From assembly GCA_029268555.1 (NCBI GenBank), contig JAQWNN010000028.1, positions 1 to 53,041 on the forward strand: DNA of 53,041 nt, written 5' to 3'. The position numbers and the translations under genes are program-made. The notes below the pieces were generated by a model. The model was not told the origin of the DNA and ran no database searches. It was given only the letters and a program-made list of their open reading frames with translations. Every line of letters starts with the position of its first letter. The stretch's first letter is position 1. Shown piece after piece: positions 33,033 through 44,112 of this stretch. Source of the DNA: Flavobacteriaceae bacterium. Its GTDB lineage: Bacteria; Bacteroidota; Bacteroidia; Flavobacteriales; Flavobacteriaceae.

Positions 33033-34097
33033 ATGGATAAGATTGAAAACCACATAAATATATCTTACGGTACTTCAGCATTGTTAGAGCTTGAAGATGA
33101 ACTGATTTCGAAACAATACAGCTCTATCTTTGTTTTGGTTGATTCCAATTCCAAAACTTATTGCTTGAATCGATTTTTTAAGCATTGTTCTATTGATGTG
33201 ACCGCCGTTTTAAAAATGGTTGCTGGTGAAGAAAATAAAAATCTTAATACGTGTCAAAAAATATGGGAAGATTTATCGATACTAGGTGCTGACCGCAATA
33301 GCGTATTAATCAATTTAGGCGGTGGAGTAGTTACAGATTTGGGTGGCTTTGTAGCCTGTACCTTTAAAAGGGGAATCGATTTTTACAACATCCCCACCAC
33401 CCTACTCGCAATGGTAGACGCTTCTGTGGGAGGGAAAACAGGGATTGATCTAGGTGCATTAAAAAATCAGATCGGGATCATCCAAGAGCCCCAAAAAGTG
33501 ATAATAGAATCCGGATGGCTTGAAACACTCCCTAATGAAGAATTAAGGAGTGGTTTTGCTGAAATGCTGAAGCATGGTTTAATTGCTAATCCTGATTATT
33601 GGAATACGCTCAAAACACTAAAGGAAATATCACCTAAAATAATGATAGATTATATCAAACCCTCTATAGCTGAAAAAACAAAAATAGTTCTAGAGGATCC
33701 ATATGAGAAAGGATTACGTAAAATCTTAAACTTTGGACATACCCTTGGACACGCCATCGAATCTTTTTACCTAACCCACAGCCAAAAACCACGACTATTA
33801 CACGGGGAAGCCATTGCTGTAGGTATGGTGCTTGAGGCTTATTTGGCAACTCATTGCTCTGGTTTAAGTAAAAGTATTGCTGAAGAAGTAAAAGAAACTT
33901 TTGACAAATTCTTTCCAAAAGTTGATATCTGCGCTGAAGATCAAACAGCAATTTTAGACTTAATTGGTCACGACAAAAAGAATAAAGCTGGTCGTGTTAA
34001 TTTTGTATTACTTAAAGCTATTGGAGAGCCAGATGTTGATGTATCAGTACCACAAGAATTCTTTAGCAAAGCATTTCAATTTTATCATTCTGTCTAA
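33033..34097 (+). CDS. aroB: 3-dehydroquinate synthase
   Basis: GGGVVTDLGGFVACTFKRGIDFYNIPTTLLAMVDASVGGKTGID, FGHTLGHAIES. Confidence 0.97.
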   Translation: MDKIENHINISYGTSALLELEDELISKQYSSIFVLVDSNSKTYCLNRFFKHCSIDVTAVLKMVAGEENKNLNTCQKIWEDLSILGADRNSVLINLGGGVVTDLGGFVACTFKRGIDFYNIPTTLLAMVDASVGGKTGIDLGALKNQIGIIQEPQKVIIESGWLETLPNEELRSGFAEMLKHGLIANPDYWNTLKTLKEISPKIMIDYIKPSIAEKTKIVLEDPYEKGLRKILNFGHTLGHAIESFYLTHSQKPRLLHGEAIAVGMVLEAYLATHCSGLSKSIAEEVKETFDKFFPKVDICAEDQTAILDLIGHDKKNKAGRVNFVLLKAIGEPDVDVSVPQEFFSKAFQFYHSV

Positions 34098-36682
34098 GCT
34101 GAATTTCTACTTGCATTAATATTTCCAAACAAGGAACGGGTTATCATATTTTCCATGATCTCCAGTTGCTTTGGATCTGGATCAACAGTCTTTTTCAATT
34201 TTTGCATTTCAATAAGAGCAAACTGTTGGATGGTCAACAATGGCTGAACAATCTCCTCACGTGCTTTAATTGATTCTTTACCAGCTGGTTCATTTTCCAT
34301 AAGTGATTTAAATTCGCTTACTTCAAGTAAAAGTTTATTTGTTAATAAATACTCTTTATAAATCAGTTCCCAAAACAATCCAAACTCTTTGTCTTCTTTC
34401 ATATAAGCTGTTAATTGGAAGAAGGATTTAGTTAAACTCATCATACTGTTAAAAATTAAGGTTCTAAAGAATCTAGAATTATGAAATAAACTTTTAACAT
34501 CTTCTAGCTTTCCTCGACTTTGAAATTCATTTAAAGCTGTTCCTACTCCAAAAAATCCAGGAACATTTTGTTTTAATTGACTCCAACTCCCAACAAAAGG
34601 AATTGCACGAAGGTCTTCAAATTTAAGCTCAGAAGATTTCCCTCTTTTAGAAGGTCGGCTTCCAATATTTGTTTTAGCATAATAAGGTAATGTAGACATT
34701 CTCTCCAAATAAGGAATAAACATTGGATTTGATTTAAAGTTTTGATATGCTTGATAACTTATATTTGCAATCTCATCAAGAGTTGAACGATCTCCATCTG
34801 ATAAATTATTTTTTCCTGGACTAAAAACTTGACTCTCAATCCCAGAACTCAACAATTGCTCCAAATTAAATTGAGATGAATCAAGAGTTCCGAAATTAGA
34901 ACTGATGGTTTGTCCTTGAATAGTCAGTTGAATGTCATCATTTTGGATGGTATCGCCCATAGATGCATAGAACTCATGGGTGTTTCCTCCTCCACGTGCA
35001 GGTGGTCCTCCCCTGCCATCAAAAAAGGCAATACGAATTTCGTATTGAGAGGCAAGATCACTTAATTTTTCTTTGGCTTTGTAAATACTCCAATTAGCCA
35101 TAAAATAACCGCCATCTTTGGTTCCATCGGAAAATCCTAGCATCACGGTTTGTTTCATCCCTCTTCGCTCTAAATGTTTTTTATAAATAGGATTACTAAA
35201 AAGCCCATCCATTACTTCAGCAGCTATCTCTAGATCTGGAATAGTCTCAAAAAGAGGTATAAAGTCTACATTAGGTTTTTCCCAAGCGCTAATTCTAAAC
35301 ATAGCAAACAACTCTAAGATATTTTCTAATGTTTGACAATTACTAATAATGTATCGATTACAACCTCGTTCGCCATTTTTCTTTTGAATTATTTGCATTG
35401 TTCTAATACTCTCCAAAGTTTGATGTGTAATTTTATCTAAAAAAACTGTTGGTGGTAAATCCCCAATTAAATTTGGCAATATTGCACAACGTTCTTCTTC
35501 TGATAAATCTCGATAATTTAAAGGTAGCTGATTTACATATTTCTTAATGTCTGGGTGAGAAACAATTTCATTAAATACTGAACGATGAATACGAGAGTCT
35601 TGTCGGATATCGAGACTGGCAAAATGAAAGCCAAATAAATTAATTTTATGAATCATGTCTTTTACGTCTTCTAAATATAATCCGTTATGCTCTTTTTTAA
35701 TCGTGTTGGAAATCTCTTTCATTTCTGATTGAACATAATTCAATGAAAATTCATTATTACGTTCAGGATTAAATAATGCATTGAAAACATTGTTTTCAAG
35801 AGACTCTAAACGCTCTTCCACTCCAGGAAAAGTTAATTTTCGCTTAAGTCTTCTTAAATCTCTGTAGTAGTTTCTTAAAATAGAAAAATGTAGTCTATTA
35901 GCTGTTTTTAAGGTTATTTCAGGTGTCACGAAGGGGTTTCCATCTCGGTCACCTCCGGGCCAGAATCCAAAGTCAAAAATTGAATTATCGAATTCTTCAG
36001 AATCAACAATATGATCCGCTATATAATTATAAATTGTACTTGCGGAATGATAAAAAACATTTTCTAGAAACCATATTAAACTTACTGCTTCATCAAATGG
36101 AGTAGGTTTTTCTTTTTTGTAAAAAGGAGTTTTACCTAATTGAATTAGAAGCTTTTGAATTCTATCAAGATCATCTAGTGCAATAGCATTGGAAAGCTCA
36201 TTAATAATAACAAGGACGTTATCAGGATAAAACTGTGTTGGATGCGCTGTAAGTACAATACGCACCTTGAAACGCTTAATGTAATTTGTGAGTGAATTGG
36301 ATAGACGTTTTTTTTGAGCTTCCTCTTTAATATTCCTTAGTGTACCTCTACCATGCATATTATTTACATAGGAGAAACCAGCATCTTCAATGGCATCAAA
36401 TAAAACTACTTGACGTTCTATATACTGAATAAAATTGAATAATAAATTTTGCTGATCAGCAATACTTAAATTTGGTGTAAAAAGCTCAAAAAAAAGCTTA
36501 ACTATTTCATTAGGATTTTTTTTTAATTCAAATTGCTGTTGGCAATGATCGGCAAATAATGGTAGCAGTAGAGAAGTCCTTTTAATATTTTTAAAAGGAA
36601 GGGTTAAAAATAAGCTATTGTAGATTTGAAAGCGAGAGAGGATTTTTTCGTTAAATCTTTCAATTTTAGGTTTTCGGGCCAT
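34094..36682 (-). CDS. ppc: Phosphoenolpyruvate carboxylase
   Basis: VLTAHPTQFYPD, WPGGDRDGNPFVT, GFSDGTKDGGYFMANW, GRGGPPARGGGNTHEFYASM. Confidence 0.96.
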   Translation of the reverse strand: MARKPKIERFNEKILSRFQIYNSLFLTLPFKNIKRTSLLLPLFADHCQQQFELKKNPNEIVKLFFELFTPNLSIADQQNLLFNFIQYIERQVVLFDAIEDAGFSYVNNMHGRGTLRNIKEEAQKKRLSNSLTNYIKRFKVRIVLTAHPTQFYPDNVLVIINELSNAIALDDLDRIQKLLIQLGKTPFYKKEKPTPFDEAVSLIWFLENVFYHSASTIYNYIADHIVDSEEFDNSIFDFGFWPGGDRDGNPFVTPEITLKTANRLHFSILRNYYRDLRRLKRKLTFPGVEERLESLENNVFNALFNPERNNEFSLNYVQSEMKEISNTIKKEHNGLYLEDVKDMIHKINLFGFHFASLDIRQDSRIHRSVFNEIVSHPDIKKYVNQLPLNYRDLSEEERCAILPNLIGDLPPTVFLDKITHQTLESIRTMQIIQKKNGERGCNRYIISNCQTLENILELFAMFRISAWEKPNVDFIPLFETIPDLEIAAEVMDGLFSNPIYKKHLERRGMKQTVMLGFSDGTKDGGYFMANWSIYKAKEKLSDLASQYEIRIAFFDGRGGPPARGGGNTHEFYASMGDTIQNDDIQLTIQGQTISSNFGTLDSSQFNLEQLLSSGIESQVFSPGKNNLSDGDRSTLDEIANISYQAYQNFKSNPMFIPYLERMSTLPYYAKTNIGSRPSKRGKSSELKFEDLRAIPFVGSWSQLKQNVPGFFGVGTALNEFQSRGKLEDVKSLFHNSRFFRTLIFNSMMSLTKSFFQLTAYMKEDKEFGLFWELIYKEYLLTNKLLLEVSEFKSLMENEPAGKESIKAREEIVQPLLTIQQFALIEMQKLKKTVDPDPKQLEIMENMITRSLFGNINASRNSA

Positions 36683-36695
36683 TTAGACTAAAAAG

Positions 36696-37175
36696 TTATA
36701 ATTCATTAAATATGCTATGCATTAATCTTTTTTTGTCGTTTATACTTTCTTCCAAAGAAATCATAGTTTCTGTTCGTGATACTCCTTCAACGTCGTCTAT
36801 ATTAAAGATTATATCCTTGGCATGATGAGTGTCACGTGCACGAACTTTACAAAAAATATTAAATTTTCCTGTGGTAATGTGCGCTACAGTTATAAAGGGA
36901 ATTTTTCTCAGTGACTCAAGCACTTTAGTGGTGGTATTCGTTTTTTCAAGGAAAATTCCAACGTATGCGATAAAAGAATAACCCAATTTAACATAGTCTA
37001 AATTTAATGATGAGCCTTTGATGATTCCAGATTCCTCCATTTTTTTAACCCGAACATGAACAGTTCCGGCCGATATCAAAAGTCTTTTAGATATATCTGT
37101 AAAAGGAATTCTTGTGTTGTCTATTAAAATATCAAGAATTTGGTGGTCTATTTCGTCTAAAGTTACTTTGCTCAT
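36696..37175 (-). CDS. Lrp/AsnC-family transcriptional regulator
   Basis: LDEIDHQILDILIDNTRIPFTDISKRLLISAGTVHVRVKKMEESGIIKG. Confidence 0.92.
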   Translation of the reverse strand: MSKVTLDEIDHQILDILIDNTRIPFTDISKRLLISAGTVHVRVKKMEESGIIKGSSLNLDYVKLGYSFIAYVGIFLEKTNTTTKVLESLRKIPFITVAHITTGKFNIFCKVRARDTHHAKDIIFNIDDVEGVSRTETMISLEESINDKKRLMHSIFNEL

Positions 37176-37249
37176 TTACTCAATAAAATGATTTGGAATT
37201 GCAAATTTAAAAGATTTTAATCTAAAAAATTGAAAAATATATCAATTTA

Positions 37250-38338
37250 TTAATTTTTTAATGCAAATAATTCATTAAAAGCTATGTTCTCAATTAAATT
37301 TCCCTTTTTAAATTCTATTACATTATTTTGAAGTGACGGTGATAGTTTCAAGTATTTATGTGCTCGTAAATTAAGCTTAGAGCCAAAGGTCTTCATTTCA
37401 GGAAGAAAATAAACCTTCTCGTCTATAAGGGTTTCCCTGAATTGAATTGCTATTTTTTGATTTTTTATTTCATTTCCGTCAACTAAAATGGTAGCACTAC
37501 TAAGAATAAGATCACAGAACTCATTTTCATTCTCTGGAATCATAAAATATTCTTTAGACTCAAAGACCTGATTATGATCAATGAGTGCGATAAAAAGTGC
37601 TTTGTAAGCTTTGAGAACATAACTTTGGGTTTGTTCTCGTTGATAATCATCTGGAAAATGTCCTGCTTCAAAAAGAATTATAGCGGTACCTGATTGTGAA
37701 ATTGAATCTCCAACACAATTAGGATTGAAGGTCCCGTCATATCTACCGATAGAATATGGTAGCTCCTCTTCTAAAGCTTTTACCATTGCCGTGATCAGTC
37801 CCATAGATTTTTTTCGCGCAGGAGTTACAGTGCCTTCTATATCTGCAGCAGGCGATAAAAAAGACAAACTTGCTGATCGGCCTCCCTTTCCAGCTGAATA
37901 AAGCGTTCGCTGTCCATGAAGATTTAAACACAAATCAGGCTGTATTTTTTCATAAGTAGCTCTTAATATTCTGCTTTCAGGTTGCGACTGATCAATTGCA
38001 TCTCGATTTAAGTCAATATTATTGGCATTGTATCTTGAGTAAACATTTGAACCATCTGGGTTCAATTGAGGAATGATGAAAAGTGTAAATGAAGATTGTA
38101 GAGTTTTTTGATTTCCATCTAAAAACCACGGAATAAAATCCAGAAGAGCCTTTGTGGTAGTGGTTTCATTTCCGTGCATTTGCGACCAAATCAAAACTTT
38201 ATAATTCCCAGATCCAATTTCTAGCATCTCAATAGGGCGATTTTGGACAGAAAAACCTAAAGTAATTTTTTCAGAAGAATCAAATTGAGTAAGAAATTGC
38301 TGCAACTTTTCGGGTGGATAATAACGCTTACAGGCCAT
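37250..38338 (-). CDS. M14-family zinc carboxypeptidase
   Basis: WSQMHGNETTTTKALLDF, DLNRDA, LNLHGQRTLYSAG, ILFEAGHFPDDYQR; MACKRYYPPEKL start at 38338 preferred over 38368. Confidence 0.88.
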   Translation of the reverse strand: MACKRYYPPEKLQQFLTQFDSSEKITLGFSVQNRPIEMLEIGSGNYKVLIWSQMHGNETTTTKALLDFIPWFLDGNQKTLQSSFTLFIIPQLNPDGSNVYSRYNANNIDLNRDAIDQSQPESRILRATYEKIQPDLCLNLHGQRTLYSAGKGGRSASLSFLSPAADIEGTVTPARKKSMGLITAMVKALEEELPYSIGRYDGTFNPNCVGDSISQSGTAIILFEAGHFPDDYQREQTQSYVLKAYKALFIALIDHNQVFESKEYFMIPENENEFCDLILSSATILVDGNEIKNQKIAIQFRETLIDEKVYFLPEMKTFGSKLNLRAHKYLKLSPSLQNNVIEFKKGNLIENIAFNELFALKN

Positions 38339-38354
38339 GATATTTTTTAAGAAT

Positions 38355-38394
38355 ACAAATGTAAACAAACAGATGTTTACATTTGTTGTTTACA
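38355..38394. promoter_or_regulatory. Inverted repeat ACAAATGTAAACA-N6-TGTTTACATTTGT plus adjacent TGTTTACA half-site
   Basis: Perfect 13-bp arms at 38355-38367 and 38374-38386; extra TGTTTACA at 38387-38394. Confidence 0.65.
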
Positions 38395-38593
38395 AAAGTA
38401 ATCTCAGTTAAATATTTTCTTTAAACTAACAACTGTATTGTGTACAAATGTAACTTGAATATGAATTTTTATTATTAAAATATTTAAATAGAGGGAGTTA
38501 TAGTATTTATTTGAATCTTTTATTTAATATATTTTTTGCTTTTTTAATTAAAATTACAATTGTATATTAGCGAATATAATTAAATAGTTTACA

Positions 38594-38968
38594 ATGTTAA
38601 ACATAGATGACTTTTTAAATAGACTAGAGCAATTGATGGAAACTCATCAATTAAACGCAGCAACTTTTGCAAAAAAAATTGATGTGCAACGTTCTTCTGT
38701 TTCTCATATCCTATCAAGAAGAAATAAACCAAGTCTAGATTTTATTTTAAAAATTCAATCACAATTTGAGGATGTAGATTTTGAATGGCTTCTTTTGGGA
38801 CCTCCACTGAGCAAAACACCTCCTAATCCCAAATTTATTGCTCATGACTCTGAAAAATCAATTACTAATAGTATAGAATCTCAATCACATGAGAATGATT
38901 CAGAAGTAGCCCAAATCATTCAGACCTATAAGGATGGAAGTTTTCGTATTTTTTTACCTAAAACTTAG
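38594..38968 (+). CDS. XRE-family helix-turn-helix transcriptional regulator
   Basis: LEQLMETHQLNAATFAKKIDVQRSSVSHILSRRNKPSLDFILKI HTH domain. Confidence 0.9.
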   Translation: MLNIDDFLNRLEQLMETHQLNAATFAKKIDVQRSSVSHILSRRNKPSLDFILKIQSQFEDVDFEWLLLGPPLSKTPPNPKFIAHDSEKSITNSIESQSHENDSEVAQIIQTYKDGSFRIFLPKT

Positions 38969-38982
38969 TATTTTTATGATCT

Positions 38983-39354
38983 ATGCGAAAATTGCTTTTA
39001 TTTACTCTAATAGCCTACAATTCTTGTTACACTGTTGAGCGAGAGTGTATTCCTTTTCATAATGGTCTTTTCAAGTTCTCTCAAATTATTAATGGCGAAA
39101 TTAAAACTTCTATTTTCTCTAGAGATTCGCAATACGAAATCGAAAGTTATGAAGGAAAAATTGATACTGCTACTATTCGTTGGGTCAATGACTGTGAATG
39201 TATTTTAACCAAATTAAATCCAAATTCAAATCAAGAAAAGCGTCCAATACAAATCAAGATAATTAGTACTCAAGAAAATGCTTATAACTTTGAATATTCC
39301 TTGGTTGGAGACAATAAAAATAGAAAACGGGGAACCATTCAGAAAATCAACTAA
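38983..39354 (+). CDS. Small conserved hypothetical protein with N-terminal signal-like segment
   Basis: MRKLLLFTLIAYNSCYTVERECIPFHNGLFKF; between an XRE gene and parC. Confidence 0.6.
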   Translation: MRKLLLFTLIAYNSCYTVERECIPFHNGLFKFSQIINGEIKTSIFSRDSQYEIESYEGKIDTATIRWVNDCECILTKLNPNSNQEKRPIQIKIISTQENAYNFEYSLVGDNKNRKRGTIQKIN

Positions 39355-39413
39355 AGATATTTAATTTAGGTTTTTAAATTATCAACCATGCCCTTTCTTA
39401 AGACAAAAAAGTA

Positions 39414-42002
39414 TTAAAAATCTAAACTAATTTGACTCTCACTTTGTTCTGGAGAAATTGCTTCTTCTCCATCAACCTCAATATCGTTAAGCTCTTGTTC
39501 CTTTGGTAATTCATAAGGCAAGGCCTTATTAAGTGTTATTTTTTTTATTTTTTTATCTGATAATTGGTTTCCTATGGCTTTGAATCCTTTTACTGAAATA
39601 AACTCTTCAGCATTTACAATTAAATTATCTGATTGAACTTTCCCTCTTAATTTTTCAAATTCAACTGAAAGCACAGGACGACCTTCAAAACTAGTAAAAA
39701 TATGGGCTCCACCCTCTTTGATATATGAGTCTTCTTTATCTTCAGTCTCTACACAAAATCGCTTTAAGAAATAACGTTCTTTTACAGAATCAAAATGTAC
39801 CGCTGTGATTGGTTTCTCTGGGATCCATTTTTCTATATGGGAAACCGAATCATCAAAGTGCAAGCTCAATTCAGGTGTTACCACCCGAACAGTTCCTTGT
39901 TGGGTAGCAACAAGTAGTTTATCATCTCCTTTAAAAGCTCCAAGTAATATACCTCTTTCTTCAAGATTGAGTCTACGAATCGAAGTATCAAACCATATCT
40001 TTCTTGGTTTCAATGTAGAGACCCCTTTTTCCTTTAACTCAACTTTTCGAACAAAGTATTTTGTTACAGTATTTCCTCGAGCTGAACGTCCTTTTATTTG
40101 AAGATCGGCAAAATCTAAATCCCATTTCAATTTCTTAATACTTCCAGAATTTCTTAATAAAATAGTTATAATTTCAGCCTCACCATTAGGGTTAACAGAT
40201 AAATAGAGAACTTCGGAATTAGGTTTACCTTGAGTGAGATCATAAATTTTTTCACGAGTTATTCCAGTAACTGCAAAACGTTTAATAAACGTAGTACCTT
40301 TTTTTCCATCTCGGTAAATCATGTTGTATATTGTTCTGCTATCTTTTTTCTTAAACACTGCAGTATGAACAATATTTTTACCAATAAAAACTTTACTATC
40401 AACTTTGACAACCTGCATTTTTCCATCTGTGGTTAGGGCTATAACATCATCAATATCTGAACATTCTCCAACAAATTCATTTTTTCTTAATGAAGTTCCT
40501 ATAAATCCTTCGCTCCGATTGACATAAAGTTTTTGATTTCGAACAACAACTTTTTTTGCATCAACATCATCAAAAATTCTGATTTCAGATTTACGTTCTT
40601 TACCTTTCCCATATGTCTTCTTTAGATGAGTAAAATAACGAATAGCATAATCTATAAGGTGTTTAAGATTGTTTTTTACTTCGTCAATATTACCTTCAAG
40701 GACTTCAATTTTCTGTTGTGCCTTTTCTAAATCGAATTTGGAAATTCTCTTAATTCGAATTTCTGTTAATCTTATAATATCCTCTTCAATAACAGGTCGT
40801 TTTAGATAAGTTAGGTGAGGCTTTAACCCATCATCAATCGATTTAATTACCTCTTCCCACGATTCTGCCTCTTCAATGTCTCGATAAATCTTATTTTCAA
40901 TGAAAATTCGCTCCAAAAAAGAATAATGCCATTGATTTTCTAACTCCTGAAGCTCTACATTTAACTCTAATTTTAGAATCTGAACCGTATGATCTGTTGA
41001 TATTTTAAGCATCTCACTTACACCCATAAAGTGTGGCTTATTGTCAATAATTAAACAACCTAATGGTGAGATTGAAGTTTCGCAGGCTGTAAAAGCATAA
41101 AGTGCATCTATGGTTTTATCAGGAGAAATATCGTTCGGTAAATGCACCAATATTTCAACATCTGAAGAGGTGTTGTCTTCTATTTTTTTTATTTTTATTT
41201 TTCCCTTATCATTTGCCTTTAGAATACTATCAATTAGGCTAGATGTATTGGTACTAAAGGGAATTTCATTTATCACCAAGGTTTTTCTGTCTTGTTGATT
41301 AATTTTAGCCCTAACTCTTACTTTACCTCCCCGTAAACCATCATTATAATTCTGTATATCTATAATTCCACCTGTCTGAAAATCTGGATACAAAGAGATT
41401 TTTTTTCCTTTTAAATGAGATACACTCGCTTGAAGGAGTTCGCTAAAATTGTGTGGCAATATTTTAGTTGAAAGTCCTACTGCAATTCCTTCAGCGCCTT
41501 GAGCTAAAAGTAGTGGAAACTTCATTGGCAAATGGATGGGCTCTTTTTTTCGTCCATCATATGAAAATTGCCATTGTGTAACTTTTGGACTAAAAACAAC
41601 TTCTAAAGCAAATTTTGAAAGTCTAGCTTCAATATATCTTGAAGCAGCAGCACTATCACCTGTGAGGATATTACCCCAGTTTCCTTGCATATCAATTAAC
41701 AATTCCTTTTGTCCAATCTGTACCATAGCATCTGCTATACTGGCATCCCCATGGGGGTGGTATTGCATTGTGTGACCAACAATATTTGCAACTTTATTGT
41801 AACGCCCGTCATCCAAATCTTTCATGGAGTGGAGAATTCTACGCTGAACAGGTTTAAGCCCATCTTCAATTGCAGGAACTGCTCTTTCAAGGATCACATA
41901 AGAAGCGTAGTCTAAAAACCAATCCCTATACATCCCGGTTACCTTGACTAATTTGTCATTGGTAAAAGACTCTTGGGAATCAGTTTGGTCAGGTTGGTCC
42001 AT
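39414..42002 (-). CDS. parC: DNA topoisomerase IV subunit A (GyrA/ParC family)
   Basis: DYASYVILERAVPAIEDGLKPVQRRIL, HPHGDASIADAMVQ, AAASRYIEARLSK active-site Tyr. Confidence 0.94.
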   Translation of the reverse strand: MDQPDQTDSQESFTNDKLVKVTGMYRDWFLDYASYVILERAVPAIEDGLKPVQRRILHSMKDLDDGRYNKVANIVGHTMQYHPHGDASIADAMVQIGQKELLIDMQGNWGNILTGDSAAASRYIEARLSKFALEVVFSPKVTQWQFSYDGRKKEPIHLPMKFPLLLAQGAEGIAVGLSTKILPHNFSELLQASVSHLKGKKISLYPDFQTGGIIDIQNYNDGLRGGKVRVRAKINQQDRKTLVINEIPFSTNTSSLIDSILKANDKGKIKIKKIEDNTSSDVEILVHLPNDISPDKTIDALYAFTACETSISPLGCLIIDNKPHFMGVSEMLKISTDHTVQILKLELNVELQELENQWHYSFLERIFIENKIYRDIEEAESWEEVIKSIDDGLKPHLTYLKRPVIEEDIIRLTEIRIKRISKFDLEKAQQKIEVLEGNIDEVKNNLKHLIDYAIRYFTHLKKTYGKGKERKSEIRIFDDVDAKKVVVRNQKLYVNRSEGFIGTSLRKNEFVGECSDIDDVIALTTDGKMQVVKVDSKVFIGKNIVHTAVFKKKDSRTIYNMIYRDGKKGTTFIKRFAVTGITREKIYDLTQGKPNSEVLYLSVNPNGEAEIITILLRNSGSIKKLKWDLDFADLQIKGRSARGNTVTKYFVRKVELKEKGVSTLKPRKIWFDTSIRRLNLEERGILLGAFKGDDKLLVATQQGTVRVVTPELSLHFDDSVSHIEKWIPEKPITAVHFDSVKERYFLKRFCVETEDKEDSYIKEGGAHIFTSFEGRPVLSVEFEKLRGKVQSDNLIVNAEEFISVKGFKAIGNQLSDKKIKKITLNKALPYELPKEQELNDIEVDGEEAISPEQSESQISLDF

Positions 42003-42094
42003 ATTAGGCTAAAATAGTGTTTAGAGTCAATATTTTGATTGGAAATCTTAGGAAGAAATTAACAATATATCGTTAAAAATTAAAATCTATAAAA

Positions 42095-43954
42095 TCAGCC
42101 CAATTCCTCTAATAAATCCAACTCTACTTTTAAGTTATCGATTATAAAATTTTGGCGATCTTGAGTATTTTTACCCATGTAGAACTGCAACAATTGGTCG
42201 ATAGTAGTATTTTTGTCTAGCATTACTGGATCAAGACGAATGTTTTCACCAATAAAAAACTTAAACTCATCAGGTGAAATCTCTCCTAATCCCTTAAATC
42301 GAGTGATTTCAGGTTTACCACTTAGCTTTTCTATTGCATCTCTACGTTCTTGTTCATTATAGCAATAAAAGGTTTGCTTTTTATCTCTTACTCGAAACAG
42401 TGGAGTTTGAAGGATATATAAATGTCCTTCCTTGATAAGCTCAGGGAAGAACTGTAAGAAAAAAGTAATCAATAAAAGTCTAATATGCATTCCATCTACG
42501 TCGGCATCAGTAGCTATTACTATATTATTATATCGTAAATTCTCAAGACTATCTTCAATGTTTAATGCTGATTGAAGTAGATTAAACTCTTCGTTTTCAT
42601 ACACGATTTTTTTTGACATTCCGTAGCTATTTAAAGGTTTTCCCCTCAAACTAAATACAGCCTGGGTATTGACATCTCTGGATTTTGTAATCGATCCACT
42701 CGCTGAGTCTCCCTCGGTAATAAATAAGGTAGACTCCAATCTGCGGTTTTTTTTAAGGTCCGGTAGATGTACTCTACAATCTCTTAGTTTTTTATTGTGT
42801 AAACTTGCCTTTTTTGCACGTTCGCGTGCTAATTTACGAATCCCAGATAGCTCCTTACGCTCTTTTTCGGCTTGAATAATTTTCTTTTGGATACTTTCGG
42901 CAATTACTGGATTCTTATGGAGATAATTGTCCAATTGGGTGCTGAGAAACTCTACAATGTAGCTCCGAACTGAGGGCATTCCCTCTCCCATTTCTGTGGA
43001 CCCTAACTTTGTCTTTGTCTGCGACTCAAAAACAGGCTCCATAACCTTAATACTTACTGCCGAGATAATAGATTTTCTAATATCTGAAGAATCGTAGTTT
43101 TTACCAAAATGATCGCGTATAGTTTTAACCAGTCCTTCTCTAAAAGCCGATTGGTGAGTTCCGCCCTGAGTGGTATGTTGCCCGTTTACAAAAGAATGGT
43201 ATTCTTCGCTATATTGGGTTTTACTGTGGGTTAGCGCAACTTCTATATCTTCTCCTCTTATGTGAATAATAGGATACAATAAATCAGATTCATTCGTGTA
43301 ATCTGTCAATAAATCTTTAAGTCCATTTTCAGAAAAGAATTTTTCACCATTCAATTCTATCGTAAGACCTGGATTTAGGTACACATAATTTTTGATCATG
43401 CGCTCCACATACTCCAAACGGTACTTGTAGTTTTTAAAAATTGTAGAGTCAGGAATAAATTCTACTTTGGTTCCTCTCCTTCTTGAACTCACTTCAACAG
43501 GTGAGTCGTTTTTCAGATCTCCAAAATTAAAAGAAGCCGTTTTACTTTGTTTATCTCTGTTTGATTCCACAATGAAAATAGATGAAAGCGCATTGACTGC
43601 CTTTGTCCCAACTCCATTCAATCCAACAGATTTTTTAAAGGCTCTCGAATCATATTTCCCTCCAGTATTCATTTTTGATACAACATCTACAACCTTACCT
43701 AATGGAATTCCTCTTCCGTAATCACGAACTTTAACAACATTTTCTTTAATAGTAATTTCGATAGTCTTACCTGCACCCATTACAAATTCATCAACACAGT
43801 TATCCAGTACTTCTTTGAGAAGAATATAAATTCCGTCGTCAGGAGAAGAGCCATCACCTAGCTTTCCGATGTACATTCCAGGACGCATTCGAATATGCTC
43901 TTTCCAATCTAGAGAACGGATATTTTCTTCAGTATATGTCGTTGTATCTTTCAT
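42095..43954 (-). CDS. parE: DNA topoisomerase IV subunit B (GyrB/ParE family)
   Basis: [60 protein letters not shown]. Confidence 0.94.
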   Translation of the reverse strand: MKDTTTYTEENIRSLDWKEHIRMRPGMYIGKLGDGSSPDDGIYILLKEVLDNCVDEFVMGAGKTIEITIKENVVKVRDYGRGIPLGKVVDVVSKMNTGGKYDSRAFKKSVGLNGVGTKAVNALSSIFIVESNRDKQSKTASFNFGDLKNDSPVEVSSRRRGTKVEFIPDSTIFKNYKYRLEYVERMIKNYVYLNPGLTIELNGEKFFSENGLKDLLTDYTNESDLLYPIIHIRGEDIEVALTHSKTQYSEEYHSFVNGQHTTQGGTHQSAFREGLVKTIRDHFGKNYDSSDIRKSIISAVSIKVMEPVFESQTKTKLGSTEMGEGMPSVRSYIVEFLSTQLDNYLHKNPVIAESIQKKIIQAEKERKELSGIRKLARERAKKASLHNKKLRDCRVHLPDLKKNRRLESTLFITEGDSASGSITKSRDVNTQAVFSLRGKPLNSYGMSKKIVYENEEFNLLQSALNIEDSLENLRYNNIVIATDADVDGMHIRLLLITFFLQFFPELIKEGHLYILQTPLFRVRDKKQTFYCYNEQERRDAIEKLSGKPEITRFKGLGEISPDEFKFFIGENIRLDPVMLDKNTTIDQLLQFYMGKNTQDRQNFIIDNLKVELDLLEELG

Positions 43955-44112
43955 CTTATTAACAGCTAATATAATTTATTGAAAAAGAAATTAACCCCTA
44001 CTCTAAAGGCAAGAAATCAACAATTATTAGAAGTTTTTTGTTAAAAAGTTATAATTCATATATTTATTAAGATAAACAAGAAAAGTACTCAACTTTAACT
44101 TTCAAGAGCTTT

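Noticed and set aside
40230-43721. Plus-strand ORFs antisense to parC/parE (for example 41536-41775 and 43467-43721)
   Set aside because: Shadow ORFs opposite well-conserved coding sequence, without recognisable domains.
36681-44060. AAAAAGTTATAATTCAT occurring near 36681 and again near 44044
   Set aside because: Short AT-rich identity in an AT-rich genome, in unrelated contexts; likely chance.
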